Notes: generated by a model not told the origin, from the sequence alone. A DNA stretch of 64,000 bases from Avena insularis (GCA_023614405.1 JAJUPC010000038.1:1240001-1304000); one strand, 5' to 3'. Positions 53,921 to 64,000 are shown, numbered from the stretch's first letter. Program-made: numbers and translations.

Positions 53921-54020
53921 TTTGACTAAGTGTCAATGTTCTGTGGCGCATATCGCTCGAATGCGCCATCTGTGGCGCATTCGAGCGATATGCGCCACAG
54001 AACATTGGCACTTAGCCAAA
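53921..54020. repeat. Long near-perfect hairpin carrying the subterminal motif
   Basis: Left arm 53921-53968, spacer TCTG (53969-53972), right arm 53973-54020. The arms are 48 bp with two mismatches. Each arm contains CTGTGGCGCATATCGCTCG and its inverse, the same TGTGGCGCAT motif as in the subterminal blocks. It lies in the interior between transposase and ORF2. Confidence 0.93.
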
Positions 54021-54246
54021 TAACTGTTCACCCCCTTCCCCTTTTCTTTCCCTAACCTGCTACGCCCCCGACGAACCCTAGCTTACGCGCGCCCCCGACG
54101 AACCATAGCTTACTCGCGAGCCCCTGACGAACCTGCCGCCGCCTACCGCCGCTGGAGCCCGTGGAGGAGGAGCCACCTGCAGCCGCCGGAGCCCATGGAG
54201 GAGGAGCCACCTGCCCCGCCGGAGACCGTGGAGGAGCCACCTGCTG

Positions 54247-54386
54247 CCGCCCCCGAGGAGGAGAAGGGCAGCGCACACCATCCGCCCCCGAGGAGGAGAC
54301 GGGCGGCGCACACCAGCCGCCCCCGAGGAGGAGAAGGGCAGCGCACACCAGCCGCCCCTGAGGAGGAGAAGGGCGGCGCACACCAC
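54247..54386 (+). repeat. Four 35-bp tandem repeats, G+C-rich
   Basis: CCGCCCCCGAGGAGGAGAAG-type units start at 54247, 54282, 54317 and 54352. A 35-bp unit is not a multiple of three, so each copy changes reading frame. This explains the Pro/Glu/Arg-rich open frames on both strands, which I do not call as genes. It probably belongs to the first exon or leader of the ORF2 transcript; CCAGGTGAGCGCC at about 54431 is a good donor context. Confidence 0.85.
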
Positions 54387-54429
54387 TGTCGACGACCACC
54401 TCCCCATCCTGCTCCACCTCGTCGTCCAC

Positions 54430-55791
54430 GCCAGGTGAGCGCCAATTTCCAAGATTCCAAGTTTGGGTTTGATTTCAGAGTTGGGAGTGCCAATTATGCT
54501 TGCTATCAATTATTCTTGCTGCTGCTGTCAATTATGCTTGCTGCTGTCAAGTTTGGGGTTCGAATTATGCTTGCTTGCTATCAATTATGCTTGCTCTATT
54601 CACTAATATAAGAAATTTTGCTTGCTGCTGTCAATTATGCTTGCTGTTGTCATCTATCATTCTGAATATGAATATGGTAGCTGTTGTCAAATACTCGTTA
54701 TCTTTCAGATGGGTTCATAGCAGTAGTGTTGTGAGCTAGAATTGATACTGTGATGAGTTTACGTTGTTGTGTATGATGAACATGGTGCATTCCATTGAGA
54801 GTGAGCTTGCCTTTTGAGAGTGTTTGCCAAAGTTCAGTCAGTGGAAAATTTGAACATTTAAGTTCATTTCTAATTTTTGCAAAGCTCAGTTAGTTCACTC
54901 TGTGCAAAGTTTGAATTTTTTAGTTCAAGTTCTGTGAAATGGTGCTGAAATGGTTCTGTGAATTTTTTAACTTTATCAAGTTACTAAAACTTTGGCAAAG
55001 AACTATTCATATAATGGTGCTGAAATGGTTTTGTAAATTTTGTACTTTACCTCTATTGTGTAATCTGTCACTTTCTTGCGAAGAACTATTCATACAATGG
55101 TGCTGAAATGGTTCTGTGAATTTTGTACTTTACCTCTATCGTGTAATCTGTCACTTTCTTGCAATGAACTATTCATATAATGGTGCTGAAATGGTTCTGT
55201 AAATTTTGTACTTTACCTCTATTGTGTAATCTGTCACTTTCTTGCAAAGAACTATTCATATAATGGTGCTGAAATGGTTTTGTGAATTTTGTACTTTACC
55301 TCTATTGTGTAATCTGTCACTTTCTTGCAATGAACTATTCATATAAGTGATGCATCAGGGTTGTTGTTTATTTATATGAAATGGTTCTGTGAATTTTGTA
55401 CTTTACCTCTATATGATGTTGTTGTTTATTTATATGAAATGGTTATGCTGTTGTTTAACTGAATCATTTAATATGGTGTTGTTGTGATCTTTGGTGCTGT
55501 TGATTATGTATATTCATTTGAATCTGTGAATGAGATGGTGATGTAGAGGTTTGTTTAAGATGGTGTTGGATGATGATGGATGGTGTCAATGGGGTTGTCA
55601 TTGGGGATGGGGTGTTTTGTCTTGCAGGGATTTCAATTGAGTTGCCCGTTTCTCCCGAAGTGTTGATTCACTTCTGTTTCGGTTGAGAAATGGGCACTCG
55701 TAGGTTCAAAAATTAGCAAAGGTCATGCCGAATTTTTTGATCGATATTTGTGCTAACTTTTTGCCTCTTTTTTTAGTAATAAAGCGCAAAC
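54430..55791 (+). other. Probable long 5' intron/leader of CACTA-3 ORF2
   Basis: It starts at the donor-like CAGGTGAGC (54431) and is AT-rich, with TCAATTATGCTTGCT repeated several times at 54485-54655 and an 83-bp tandem array at 55015-55346. A hairpin-like CCCGTTTCTC...GAGAAATGGG around TTGATTCA lies at about 55643-55692, and AGGTCATGCC at about 55719, matching the TNP2 leader. TTGCCTCTTTTTTTAG (about 55760-55775) is acceptor-like. No gene seen. Confidence 0.5.
55015..55346 (+). repeat. Four 83-bp tandem repeats
   Basis: TGGTGCTGAAATGGTT starts units at 55015, 55098, 55181 and 55264 (period 83). A partial unit is around 55376. There is no frame conservation; it lies in a probable intron. 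Confidence 0.9.
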
Positions 55792-57461
55792 ATGTCGACT
55801 AACGATGAGGCCGGTCCTTCTAAACAAATGAGTGTCAAGGATCTAGCCCGAGAGGCCAACAAATCGTTCTGGGGGCCGTCCCAAGAGCATGAGGAGGCGG
55901 AGGAGATGAGAATGACACCACCACCGACGACCGTCGTCGGAGGTGATGGGGGCAAGGAAGATCCAGATTACGAGGGGGACGACGACTACGATGGAACTAG
56001 TGAAGGCGGGGAGGAGGGTAACACCACCACGGATGGTGGCGAGCGCACAGATGGTGGTAGCGGCAACCCGACCACCATACAGAAGAAGAAGAAGGATATT
56101 AAGGATCGGAAGCCGCAAGTGCTCGCCAACGTCTGTGATGAGTTCACCGAGGTCATAGAAGGTGGCCAACCCATTGCGCCTTCATCGATTGCCTGCGGGT
56201 ACGGCATGCAACTCGGGTGCATCGTCCGGGAAAGCATGTCGATCAACACGTCGTACATCCGACGTAATCATGCTTTGGTCGAGAACCTCCTTAAGAAGCT
56301 TCACAAGCGATACACATTCCCAGAGAAGTTCAGAAACCTGGAGAGTAATAAGAACCCGGTGAACGAACTAGCACTGACAAAGATGAGCAACGCCATGAGC
56401 AGCTGGAAAACCCGGGTAAAGAACAGCATTGACAAAGGTGAAAGCTGGGAGATTATAAGTAGGAAAAATCCGATGCTCGACGAAGAAGAGTTCAAGATAT
56501 TCAAGGAGGACTTAGATACCGCTGCCTCTAAAGCATGGACTGAGTGGGGAAATACTATGCGAGAGAAGAACATAGGTAACCACCGGATTGGAAGCGGCAG
56601 ATACAGAGGGAAACAACCCATTTGGGACAAGGAGGACGCCGAGCTTGAACGCCTGGGTAAAGAGAACCCATGGCATAAAATTACAGACCTGCAGATCCGA
56701 CAATTTGTCTGGGCCCGCTACTACCTGGACCCTGTTACAGGGGAGTTCGTCACCGACGACCCGGATGTGAAGGCCTTTGAGCATGAGCTGGTAAGGAATT
56801 TACCATGGATCTCTCATTAAAATAATTAAGCCAAGAATCTAAATGCATGCATGGGTTCACCTCTCCTTGTATCTCTGCAGGAGAAGGAGAACGCTAGCGA
56901 GGACTTGTCGTCCCAAGATTCGGCGGCGGAGCCATGGGACACTGTTTTTAACAGGGCGACGAACACTTACAAAAAGAGGGAGAATAAGTTGCCGCCAAAA
57001 TCAGCTGGCCGTGTGTCCGGCTTCGGTACAAGCATGAAGTTTACCGAGTACTACAAAGAGGACGCAAAGAAGAGGAGGGAGAGGAAGAACCAGTCGGCGG
57101 CTAAAGTTAAAGCCGAGGTTGAAGAGCTGAAGTTGAAGGTGAAGACATTAGAGGAAAAAGTGGACGAGAAAGCAATGGACAAGTTATTGGAGGAGAATCT
57201 TCGGCGATCATCCCCCCTGGGTTGATGGAGGGGCTAGCTGTTTGGAATGCGGGAGGTCGACAGGGGCCGATAAACGTGCCTAGCTTTAGCGGCAGCAACT
57301 CGAGTATCAACGTTAACGCGTCGCCGGACTTGGTGACCCCGCCGGCCACCATCGCCGCGGCGCAGCCACAAGAGCTTGTTGTAGCACAGCTGCCCACTGC
57401 TGCTCCCGCCAAAAATACCAGACGCATACGCGGCGGTGGCACCAAGATGGGAGAATGCTGA
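55792..57461 (+). pseudogene. CACTA-3 ORF2 (Transposase_24 / Ptta-En/Spm-type), one intron, one frameshift
   Basis: Exon 1 is 55792-56790 (MSTNDEAGPSKQMSVKDLAR). It has an acidic Asp/Gly/Thr linker, KKKKDIKDRKPQVLANVCDE, RNHALVENLLKKLHKRYTFP, FKEDLDTAASKAWTEWG, NHRIGSGRYRGKQPIWDKED and YLDPVTGEFVTDDPDVKAFE. The intron is 56791-56880 (GTAAGG...CTGCAG, 90 bp, phase 0). Exon 2 begins EKENASEDLSSQDSAAEPW and includes GRVSGFGTSMKFTEYY and a coiled coil, KAEVEELKLKVKTLEEKVD. A one-base change near 57205 moves the frame to GLMEGLAVWNAGGRQG and onward to 57461. The WGxxM...DPVTG pattern fits plant Transposase_24, an accessory DNA-binding protein. Confidence 0.8.
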
Positions 57462-57469
57462 TGATAGGC

Positions 57470-57833
57470 CTGCCGCCAGGATCGTCCGTGTGTCGACATT
57501 AGCCAAGCTCAACGCCCTCACCAAGGTAACTAATATCATACTCCGCTTCATCTTATTTATGCGCCTTTGGTGATTGCCACCTCGATCATGATGCCCAACA
57601 CATATGTGTCGATATTCAGGACGCTGCTTGTGTACTACTCCACAAAGTTGCTGATGGCGAGTTGAAGGATGTTGCCAAGGGCAATATCATACAACCGGCG
57701 AACCGCACGATGCACAAGAATGCAATGGACGATGCCATGATGAGGGTCCGGATTGCTCGGGTGTTGCTAGGGTGCGACGACATGGACCCCCCTTTCAACC
57801 TCAGGGAGCCGACGAACACAACACCCTTGCAGA
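57470..57833 (+). pseudogene. CACTA-3 linker exons between ORF2 and the Ulp1-like gene
   Basis: An exon ending STLAKLNALTK (57525) is followed by an intron 57526-57619 (GTAACT...TTCAG, 94 bp). The next exon reads DAACVLLHKVADGELKDVAK, IIQPANRTMHKNAMDD and MMRVRIARVLLGCDDMDPPF to about 57833, where the frame breaks. Similar segments recur in grass CACTA second genes. The function is unknown. It may be one transcript with ORF2 and the Ulp1-like part. Confidence 0.5.
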
Positions 57834-58037
57834 ATGCCACGGCTGGCCCTTGACATGGCCGAAGAGTCAGATTCGTCTTACGGGCACCTAAGCGCCACCT
57901 CGATCGCTCGGCCACCACCTCATATGCCACCTGTCATCGGTGCCACCTCGATCGTCCTGCCACCACCTAGGAAGCCACCTGTCGTCGTCGCCACCACCAG
58001 TCACCACCAACAACTGTTGGGAGCGTAGGGTCACTTC

Positions 58038-59154
58038 ATGGCGATGCCGTCAAGAACGCAACCACCGTCGCCCCCGCCACCACCATCACCACATGGCGGC
58101 AACAACGATGATGATGAAGAATTTGTCAACATCGACGACTACATCAACAGCGACGCCGACATAGGATTGTACATGCCTGCTGTGGATGAAGAACCCTTCA
58201 TCGCTCGCGAGGGTCAAGGTGGGCGTCCCACTACATGCATGCAACGCCTGGTCTTCGGAGGTTTATCTCAAGAGACGCCTTTGGCCACCGATCAACAGGA
58301 GAAACCAGTTGGATTCGTCTTTAGCCCTGACACACTCCAAAAGGCGGCCGTTGAGCACTTTGCATCCCTAGTGGAGGAGCCTGCTCAGAAGACGAAGAAG
58401 CATAGGAAGAGAGGTAACAAAGCTGAGAGCCAACCTCCTCCGAAGAGGATCCGGGCTAAGGATGACATCGTACCACCCCGCGAGGATGGCTTGCCCAGGA
58501 TACATATAGCCGGTGAAGCGATACTGACTCCAGATCTGCTTCGCCTTGCTGGTGGATATATGCTCGCTTTGAGTGATAGTATCAAGACACTAGAGGGCGT
58601 TCTTCTTAAAGACAAAGATCCAAATTACCCGGTTTTCACTGTCAAGGTGCCATCGGACATGGACTTCGTCCATGAAGCCCCCGCGAACGTGTTCTTCATA
58701 TCGTACGAGGACCTCTTCAAGCTGTTTCTCTTGAAACGGCTGGACTATAACATGGTCCGCCTATTCGCTCTCAATCTGGCGATGAAGACCAAGAGAGAGC
58801 AGACCCCCTACATCGCGATAGTGGATCCCTACTACATGCGTGATAGCCAGTTGAGGGAAGGATCTGAGACGCGTGCCAAGGCGACGACGTATCTCGGGAA
58901 GTTCATGGTGGACCACAAGAGGACGAACACACTTCTTTTGCCTTTCTTTCCCGAGTAAGTACACACACCCCCTAGCATTGTTAACTTAGGCTTTCTTATA
59001 GCTTTCTTCGTTTGCCCTTTTCCAACATACCGTTTCAATCGTGTTGTGCAGAGACAAATACTGCACACTCATCGTCATTTGCACAAAGTACTCGATAGCA
59101 TTGTATTTCGACTCGGCGAGTAAGAAGAAGAAGGACTACACCAGAATAAGGGGT
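58038..59154 (+). pseudogene. CACTA-3 Ulp1-like (C48 peptidase-type) gene, interrupted by Copia-2
   Basis: Exon 1 (58038-58955) has a Pro-rich start, an acidic DDDEEFVNIDDYINSDADIG, a Lys-rich stretch, and the conserved LTPDLLRLAGGYMLAL, VFFISYEDLFKLFLLKRLDYNM, YIAIVDPYYMRD and KATTYLGKFMVDHKRTNTLL. The intron is 58956-59051 (GTAAGT...GTGCAG, 96 bp). Exon 2 reads DKYCTLIVICTKYSIALYFD and is cut at 59154 by Copia-2. The usual catalytic His before the YCTL/WTLIV strand is Lys here, so activity is doubtful; the catalytic Cys region lies beyond the insertion. In grass CACTA elements this protein is an accessory; SUMO-protease activity is not established. Confidence 0.7.
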
Positions 59155-60517
59155 TGTTGGGAATATGCCCTAGAGGCAATCATGTATGATGAGATTTCCC
59201 ATTGTATTCATAAATATATTAAGTTGTCCTTGTATAAACATCTGATGTGTATCATTGAATATGTGATTCGGTTGTGGAACTATACATTCATGTTGTTTGT
59301 ACTAAATATCCTTGGTCGTTGAGGTTGTGATGGACACACAACTTAGACCAATGTGAAAGTTGTCTTGATGACTCAGTTCCACTTGTCATGGGCATGGATA
59401 TGCTATTCCAACTTACACAGACTCGGCTAAAGAGTTTAGCGAGTCGGATTGACCCATATTGAGGTACAACGAACTAGTTGTCATTTGTATATCTCAATCA
59501 ATGTAATCCTTAGACCTGAGGTTATTGCATAGTCCGAGTTGAGGATCACAGACTTAGGTTCTGTCAAACGCTGATCTGTAACTGGGCAATTATAAAGGCA
59601 GACTTCGGGTCGACTGAGAATCAAGCTGTGTGATGTGAATAACCAAAATGGGATTTTGCCCCTCCACTTGGATAGATATTCTCTGGGCCCTCTCGTGAGA
59701 TATGATTCGGAAAGCATGTCCATGCACGACTCGGTTAAGTGTTAACCGAGGCGATCGACTAAGAGTTAGTCGGGTGAATCACTTATCTCGGATCGAGAAG
59801 AGAGTCGGACTATTTAAGGGATGGCAATTATTTGCCTATAGTCTGACAAGGTATATCGTGAGGCAAAAGGGACTTGGACGTAAGTCGCATTAGAAAGGCA
59901 AGTCGTCATGACTCTTTGGTACTTGGGAGTCAAGACGCTCGCTAGGAGCCGCTCATCGATCGATTGAGAGTCGGACTCCAATCGTGTCCAAGTAGCCATG
60001 AGCCTGCAGGGTCACACACTTAAGAGAGGGAGCATGTTCGGATTGGATCTGAACCTGTAATCTGGTTCGGTTGGACCTAAACCGGATTAGGACTGAGTTA
60101 GTGAGTTGGACTCATGGTGACTAGTGTTATATGGGCTTTAGTGAATGTGTCGTGCGAGCAGAGCCCATGTTCACTCCCTATATATAGTGGAGCACCGTAA
60201 CCCAGAAAGGTTAATATTTGTTCGGTTAGGTCATTACATGTGTTGAAAACCCAAGCTCCACAGCAGTCCTGCCGCCGTAACAAACCTAGCAGTTCGCCGC
60301 CGGTTCTCCTCCTTGTACGTGTGGATACCAGCAGTGGTGATGTGCGATCAACACCAGGACAATCGTATCGTGAGGACTGCACTGCAACAACTGACGTGCT
60401 TCATTAGTAATGCGCAACCGCGCATCTAGTGGTAAACCTCGTGGCCTTCTACCTCAGCTAGATCTTGGGATCACCACGTTAGAGGAAAATTTTGTTTTAT
60501 CTCCGCGTGGACCAACA
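59155..60517 (+). repeat. Copia-2 5' LTR (1363 bp)
   Basis: It starts TGTTGGGAATATGCCC and ends GTGGACCAACA; TGTTGG/CCAACA are the inverted ends. CTATATATAG (60178-60187) is TATA-like. Two small perfect hairpins lie at 59731-59749 and 59756-59772. GTCGG/ACTCGG words are frequent. Confidence 0.93.
60178..60187 (+). promoter_or_regulatory. Copia-2 LTR TATA box
   Basis: CTATATATAGTGGAGC lies about 330 bp upstream of the LTR end. Confidence 0.6.
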
Positions 60518-60518
60518 G

Positions 60519-60530
60519 TGGTATCAGAGC
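60519..60530 (+). other. Copia-2 primer-binding site
   Basis: TGGTATCAGAGC, perfect initiator-Met type, one base after the LTR CA end. Confidence 0.93.
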
Positions 60531-61717
60531 AAAAGCTTCTGGTTTTAGGCTCAAGATCTCGCATATGTGATATGCGGTTGGCTGTATATGAGATCTATGT
60601 GCTGTTTTGGTGGTCGATCTATGAGATAGATCAGTTTTGTACGGAGTTGATTGGATCAACTGTACTCGGGGAATGGTAGATCTGATTTCTGTGATCATAC
60701 TACTGAGGTCGTGGAACGACATACCCATACCGGTCGGCTTCCACCATCGGGGTAGACTGTGACACGTAAATCCAGAAGCGGGACCGCCGCTCACGCCATA
60801 GCGCCTTAGATGTCGCTATGGTTTCACAACGCCGGTAGATATTGCATCTATGCATAACTTGTTTTTGCAGGAAGTTGTGAATGGTATGGTTCATGTGCAT
60901 GTGATGTATGTGTGTAATCCATACGTGATCTGTGAATCACGGTTTATGTCAGCCGGCTGGAGCCTAGGTGCTGTCATTTTATTGTATAACGACCTGCGTG
61001 TCGGATTCTCCTTGTAATTTACTTTACTAAGCTAGTGTAGCTGTTTGGAGAACCCAGAAGGCATGCAAGGCGATGTACATGTCGGCGACATGGAGTAAGA
61101 CGGCAAGTGACAAGAGTTGGCACGAGTCGGATTACAGGCTTTGTGGAGATGGAGATCGCCATGAAGAGAGCCATACCATTTCACATTATAAATGCTTTAT
61201 TTTGTGTTATTGTTATGTCTCAGTTTTACCTCTATTAGATAGTCGGTAAAATTTAATCCCTCAAAGAAGGTCTAGTCGGTTTTCCCGCCAGTGTTTGCAC
61301 CATCACAAGTCGGACATTTTTGGTAGTGGGCTCATAAAATTGAGGTGCTGCCAATCCTTTCCGACTAGGTGGGTTCGAGTCGGACTCTTCGCAAACACTC
61401 GGTAAGCTAGACGGGTCTATCACAGCGGTTGTGGGACTCGGCGAAAAGTCGGATGGGAGCCGGGGCATGTGATGCCACCCGTCCAACAGGAGTCGTATGA
61501 GATACGATTGACAAGGAGTTGTCTACCTAGATCACTTGGCGGCTAGCGGTGATGCTAAAGCTCACTAGCCTACTTGCTTATTTAGGATCCTGAATCACTA
61601 AGCAACCATCGGAGGGGTGTTGGTTCTAGTGGGAGCATAAAATATTAAAGTGTTTAATATGCTTGCTCTTTTATGAATACATGTCTTAAGTGTTTTGCAT
61701 ATTTTCTGTTGTAGATC
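60531..61717 (+). other. Copia-2 untranslated leader
   Basis: 1.19 kb contain no gene. Open frames are short and motif-free. TTTTCTGTTGTAGATC just before the gag ATG is acceptor-like. Confidence 0.6.
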
Positions 61718-62540
61718 ATGGCACCTAGTAGCGTCACTCGTGATATCCGGTTTTGCGTTGAGAACCATTCTTGAGAAAGATAAACTGAACGACACTAATT
61801 TTACCAACTGGTATCGAAATCTGAGAATTGTTCTCAAACAAGAAAAGAAGGACCATGTCCTAGACAACCCACTTCCAGATGAACCGAATGAGAATGCGAC
61901 TATCACAGCCACCAATGACTACCGTCGGGCTAAGGATGAGTCCACGGATATTAGCTGTCTTATGCTTGCTCACATGGAACCGGACTTGCAAAAGCAGTTC
62001 GAGCATGTTGAGGCCTACGATATGATCGAAAGCCTCAAAAGTATGTTCCAGGCTCAAGCGAAGACTGAGAGGTATCAAGTTTCTCAGGCTTTGCTGAGTT
62101 GCAAGCTTAAGGATGGTGATCCACTGAGTCCACATGTGATCAAAATGGTTGGGTACGTGCAGTCTCTGGAGAGGCTTGGCTAGCCCATAAGCGAAGAGTT
62201 AGCTACGGATATAATTATGAACTCTCTTCCTAGTGCATATGGGCAGTTCATTTCGAACTACCACATGCATGGTATGGATAAGAAGCTCACTGAATTACAT
62301 GGGATGCTCAAGCAGGCACAGGCGGATCTCAAGAAGGGCGCCAGTCAAGTGTTGATGGTGCATAATAAGGCTAAGTTCAAGAAGAGTTCTTGGACTAAGA
62401 AGAAGGCTAAGTCAGGAGGAAAGCAGGCTCTAGACCCGGTCCCAAGCGCTTCCTCAGGGACTAAGCCATCTCCTTCAGCCGGATCCACTTGCTTCTACTG
62501 CAAGGTAGATGGCCACTAGAAGAGGAACTGCAGCAAGTAC
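61718..62540 (+). pseudogene. Copia-2 gag
   Basis: ATG at 61718 (MAPSSVTRD) meets a frameshift near 61745. The main frame has LRTILEKDKLNDTNFTNWYR, LRIVLKQEKKDHVLDNPLP, MLAHMEPDLQKQFEHV and YQVSQALLSCKL, then a TAG at 62181 in RLG-PISEELATDIIMNSLP. It continues ELHGMLKQAQADLKKG, a Lys/Ser-rich stretch and the zinc knuckle C-F-Y-C-K-V-D-G-H-stop-K-R-N-C (62491-62534), where TGG has become TAG at 62517. Gag packages element RNA. Both stops are single-base changes; the copy is inactive. Confidence 0.9.
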
Positions 62541-64000
62541 TTGGCCGATAAAGCCAAGAGTGGAGGTATGACTTCCGACTCAGGTACACTTGTTTGTAAT
62601 GTTATAGACATATATCTTGGTGATGCACCTAATAGTTCTTGGGTATATGATACCGGATCAGTTATTCACATATGCAACTCGTTGCAGGGACTGGTAAGAA
62701 CTAGGAGCGTAGCAAGAGGCGAGGTTGATATTCGAGTCGGCAACAAAGCAAGAGTTGCTGCGTTGGAAGTCGGCACGATGCAACTTCACTTACCTTCCGG
62801 ATTCATTATGGAACTAAATAATTGTTATTATGTTCCAGTGCCCAGTCGAAACATTACTTCTGCGTCATGTTTGATGAGGCAAGGCTATGAGTCGAATATC
62901 AAGAATAATGGTTGTTCTTTGTATTTGAATGATATGTTTCACGGCTTTGCACCCGTCCAGGACGGGTTATTTATTTTGAATCTTGATGGTGAGTCGGTTT
63001 ATAAAATAAATGTTAAAAGGTTGAAATCAAATGATTTGAATATGACTTACTTTTGGCACTGTCGGCTTTGTCATATAAGTTGGAAATGCATGAAGAAGCT
63101 CCATGATGATGGACTCCTAACTTCGTTCGACTTGGAGTCGTTCAAGACATGCGAATCTTGCCTACTCGGCAAAATGACCAAGACACCTTTTGCAAAGAGT
63201 TGTGAAAGGGCGTCCGACTTGTTGGGACTAGTACATAGTGATGTATGTGGACCAATGAGCCGACAGCCAGGGGTGGTTATGAGTACTTCATTACCTTCAC
63301 TGGTGATTTGAGTAGGTATGGATATATCTACTTGATGAAATATAAGTCGGAAGCCTTTGAAAAGTTCAAAGAATTCCAGAATGAAGCACATAATCAACTT
63401 GGCAAAAAAATAAAGTTTCTTCGGTCGGACCGAGGAGGCGAGTACATGAGCCATGAGTTTGATGACCATCTGAAAAGTTGTGGAATAGTTCCTCAACTTA
63501 CTCCGCCAGGAACGCCACAAAGGAATGGTATTTCGGAAAGGCGGAATCGAACCTTGTTGGACATGGTACAATCAATGATGAGTCGGACAGATCTACCTTT
63601 ATCATTTTGGGGTTATTGTCTAGAAACAGCAGCGTTCACACTAAACAGAGTACCATCAAAATCGGTAGAGAAGACACCGCATGAGATGTGGACAGGCAAA
63701 AAGCCGAGTTTGTCTTTTCTTAAGATTTGGGGTTGTGAAGCATTTGTCGTTTACTTGATCGGACAAGCTTACAGCCAAGTCGGATAAATGTATTTTCATG
63801 GGGTATCCGAGGGAAACCTTGGGTTACTACTTCTACAACCGAGAAGAGGGCAAAGTGTTTGTCGCTCGGAACGGTGTCTTCCTTGAGAAAGAGTTTCTCA
63901 GTCGGGGAGTAAGTGGGAGCACGGTGCAGCTCGAAGAAATTCGAGAGGAACCGGCTAGTGGCGAGTCGGCAAAAACCTTGGAGGTTGAGCCGGTCGTGGT
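62541..64000 (+). pseudogene. Copia-2 protease and integrase, partial pol
   Basis: The frame continues from gag. The protease motif WVYDTGSVIHICN lies near 62640, followed by CYYVPVPSRNITSASCL. The integrase zinc region has FWHCRLCHI and CESCLLGKMTKTPF. The catalytic core has LVHSDVCGP (D, about 63230), LRSDRGGEY (D, about 63420) and GTPQRNGISERRNRTLLDM (E, about 63520), then FWGYCLETAAFTLNRVP and FLKIWGCEAFV. A frameshift lies near 63265 (SRQPG/RGGYEYFITF) and another near 63760. The last frame reads CIFMGYPRETLGYYFYNREE and EGKVFVARNGVFLEKEFLS. RT is not reached. The catalytic D, D and E are present. Confidence 0.92.

Larger units (their letters stand above)
48051..59154 (+). mobile_element. 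CACTA-3, En/Spm-type transposon, 5' end to within the Ulp1-like gene
   Basis: It starts CACTACTAGGAAAGTAGC at 48051 within Copia-1 (left flank TCG). It carries TGTGGCGCAT/ATGCGCCACA inverted repeats, a small minus-strand ORF, TNP2 with DUF4218 and DUF4216, a central hairpin, ORF2 and a Ulp1-like gene. Copia-2 is inserted at 59155. The 3' end lies outside the window. The gene order TNP2, ORF2, Ulp1-like on one strand is standard for grass CACTA elements. Confidence 0.92.
59155..64000 (+). mobile_element. Copia-2: LTR, gag, protease and integrase, running off the window
   Basis: The 5' LTR is 59155-60517, the primer site 60519-60530, gag starts at 61718, and protease and integrase follow before any RT (none reached by 64000). 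This order, gag-protease-integrase-RT, defines Ty1/copia. The left flank GGGGT (59150-59154) is the candidate 5-bp duplication. At least two stops and three frameshifts break the coding region. It splits the CACTA-3 Ulp1-like gene and is the youngest insertion at the right side. Confidence 0.92.

Noticed and set aside
54052..54611. Pro/Arg/Gly-rich frames on both strands near 54.1-54.6 kb
   Set aside because: They arise from the 35-bp G+C-rich repeat, whose unit length is not a multiple of three.

Overview
The window is plant nuclear heterochromatin built almost entirely from nested transposable elements. The element types point to a grass, most likely Triticeae or another Pooideae: CACTA transposons with CACTACTAGGAAA or CACTAGTGGAAA termini, Athila-like and chromodomain (Tekay/Del-type) Ty3-gypsy elements, and Copia LTRs starting near TGTTGGGAATATGCCC with an initiator-Met primer site. 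I found no intact single-copy host gene. Family names rest on motif recognition, not on a database search.

Layout, left to right. (1) 1-2825: 3' part of CACTA-1 (+), with the tail of its Ulp1-like gene, seven ~200-bp tandem repeats that each form a hairpin, a small RNase H1-N-like ORF, and the 3' terminus. (2) 2826-3864: LTR, primer site and leader of a minus-strand gypsy (B), interrupted by CACTA-1. (3) A minus-strand Athila-like gypsy (A) is the old host scaffold. Its pieces lie at 3865-5054 (LTR and tail), 13623-17275 (3' accessory ORF and integrase) and 44171-44721 (RNase H). (4) 5055-13622: a complete LARD-like element inserted in A, with a TAGAG target duplication, LTRs of 3981 and 3719 bp and only 868 bp of non-coding interior. 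(5) 17276-44170: CACTA-2 (minus) inserted in A with a CAA target duplication. It was later opened by a gag-only gypsy S (17971-25209) and a chromodomain gypsy Y (25210-35498, gag-pol plus three extra pre-gag ORFs). Its right end is duplicated together with a piece of A and a third gypsy, X (37.6-44.35 kb). (6) 44722-48050: LTR and non-coding leader of a BARE/Angela-like Copia (Copia-1) inserted in A. (7) 48051-59154: CACTA-3 (+) inserted in Copia-1, with TNP2/DUF4218/DUF4216 transposase, an ORF2, and a spliced Ulp1-like gene. (8) 59155-64000: Copia-2 (+) inserted in the Ulp1-like gene, with a 1363-bp LTR, gag, protease and integrase, running off the window.

Nearly every coding region carries nonsense codons or frameshifts, so the elements are decayed. 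CACTA-3 TNP2 (877 codons open) and the integrase of Y are the least damaged. The observations most worth follow-up are the seven-unit hairpin array whose stems differ by compensatory changes; the pre-gag coiled-coil ORF family shared by Y and X, with splice-acceptor-like sequence directly before each ATG; the compound duplication at 37.6-44.35 kb; and a Pol III-like unit next to a 48-bp-arm hairpin inside CACTA-3.
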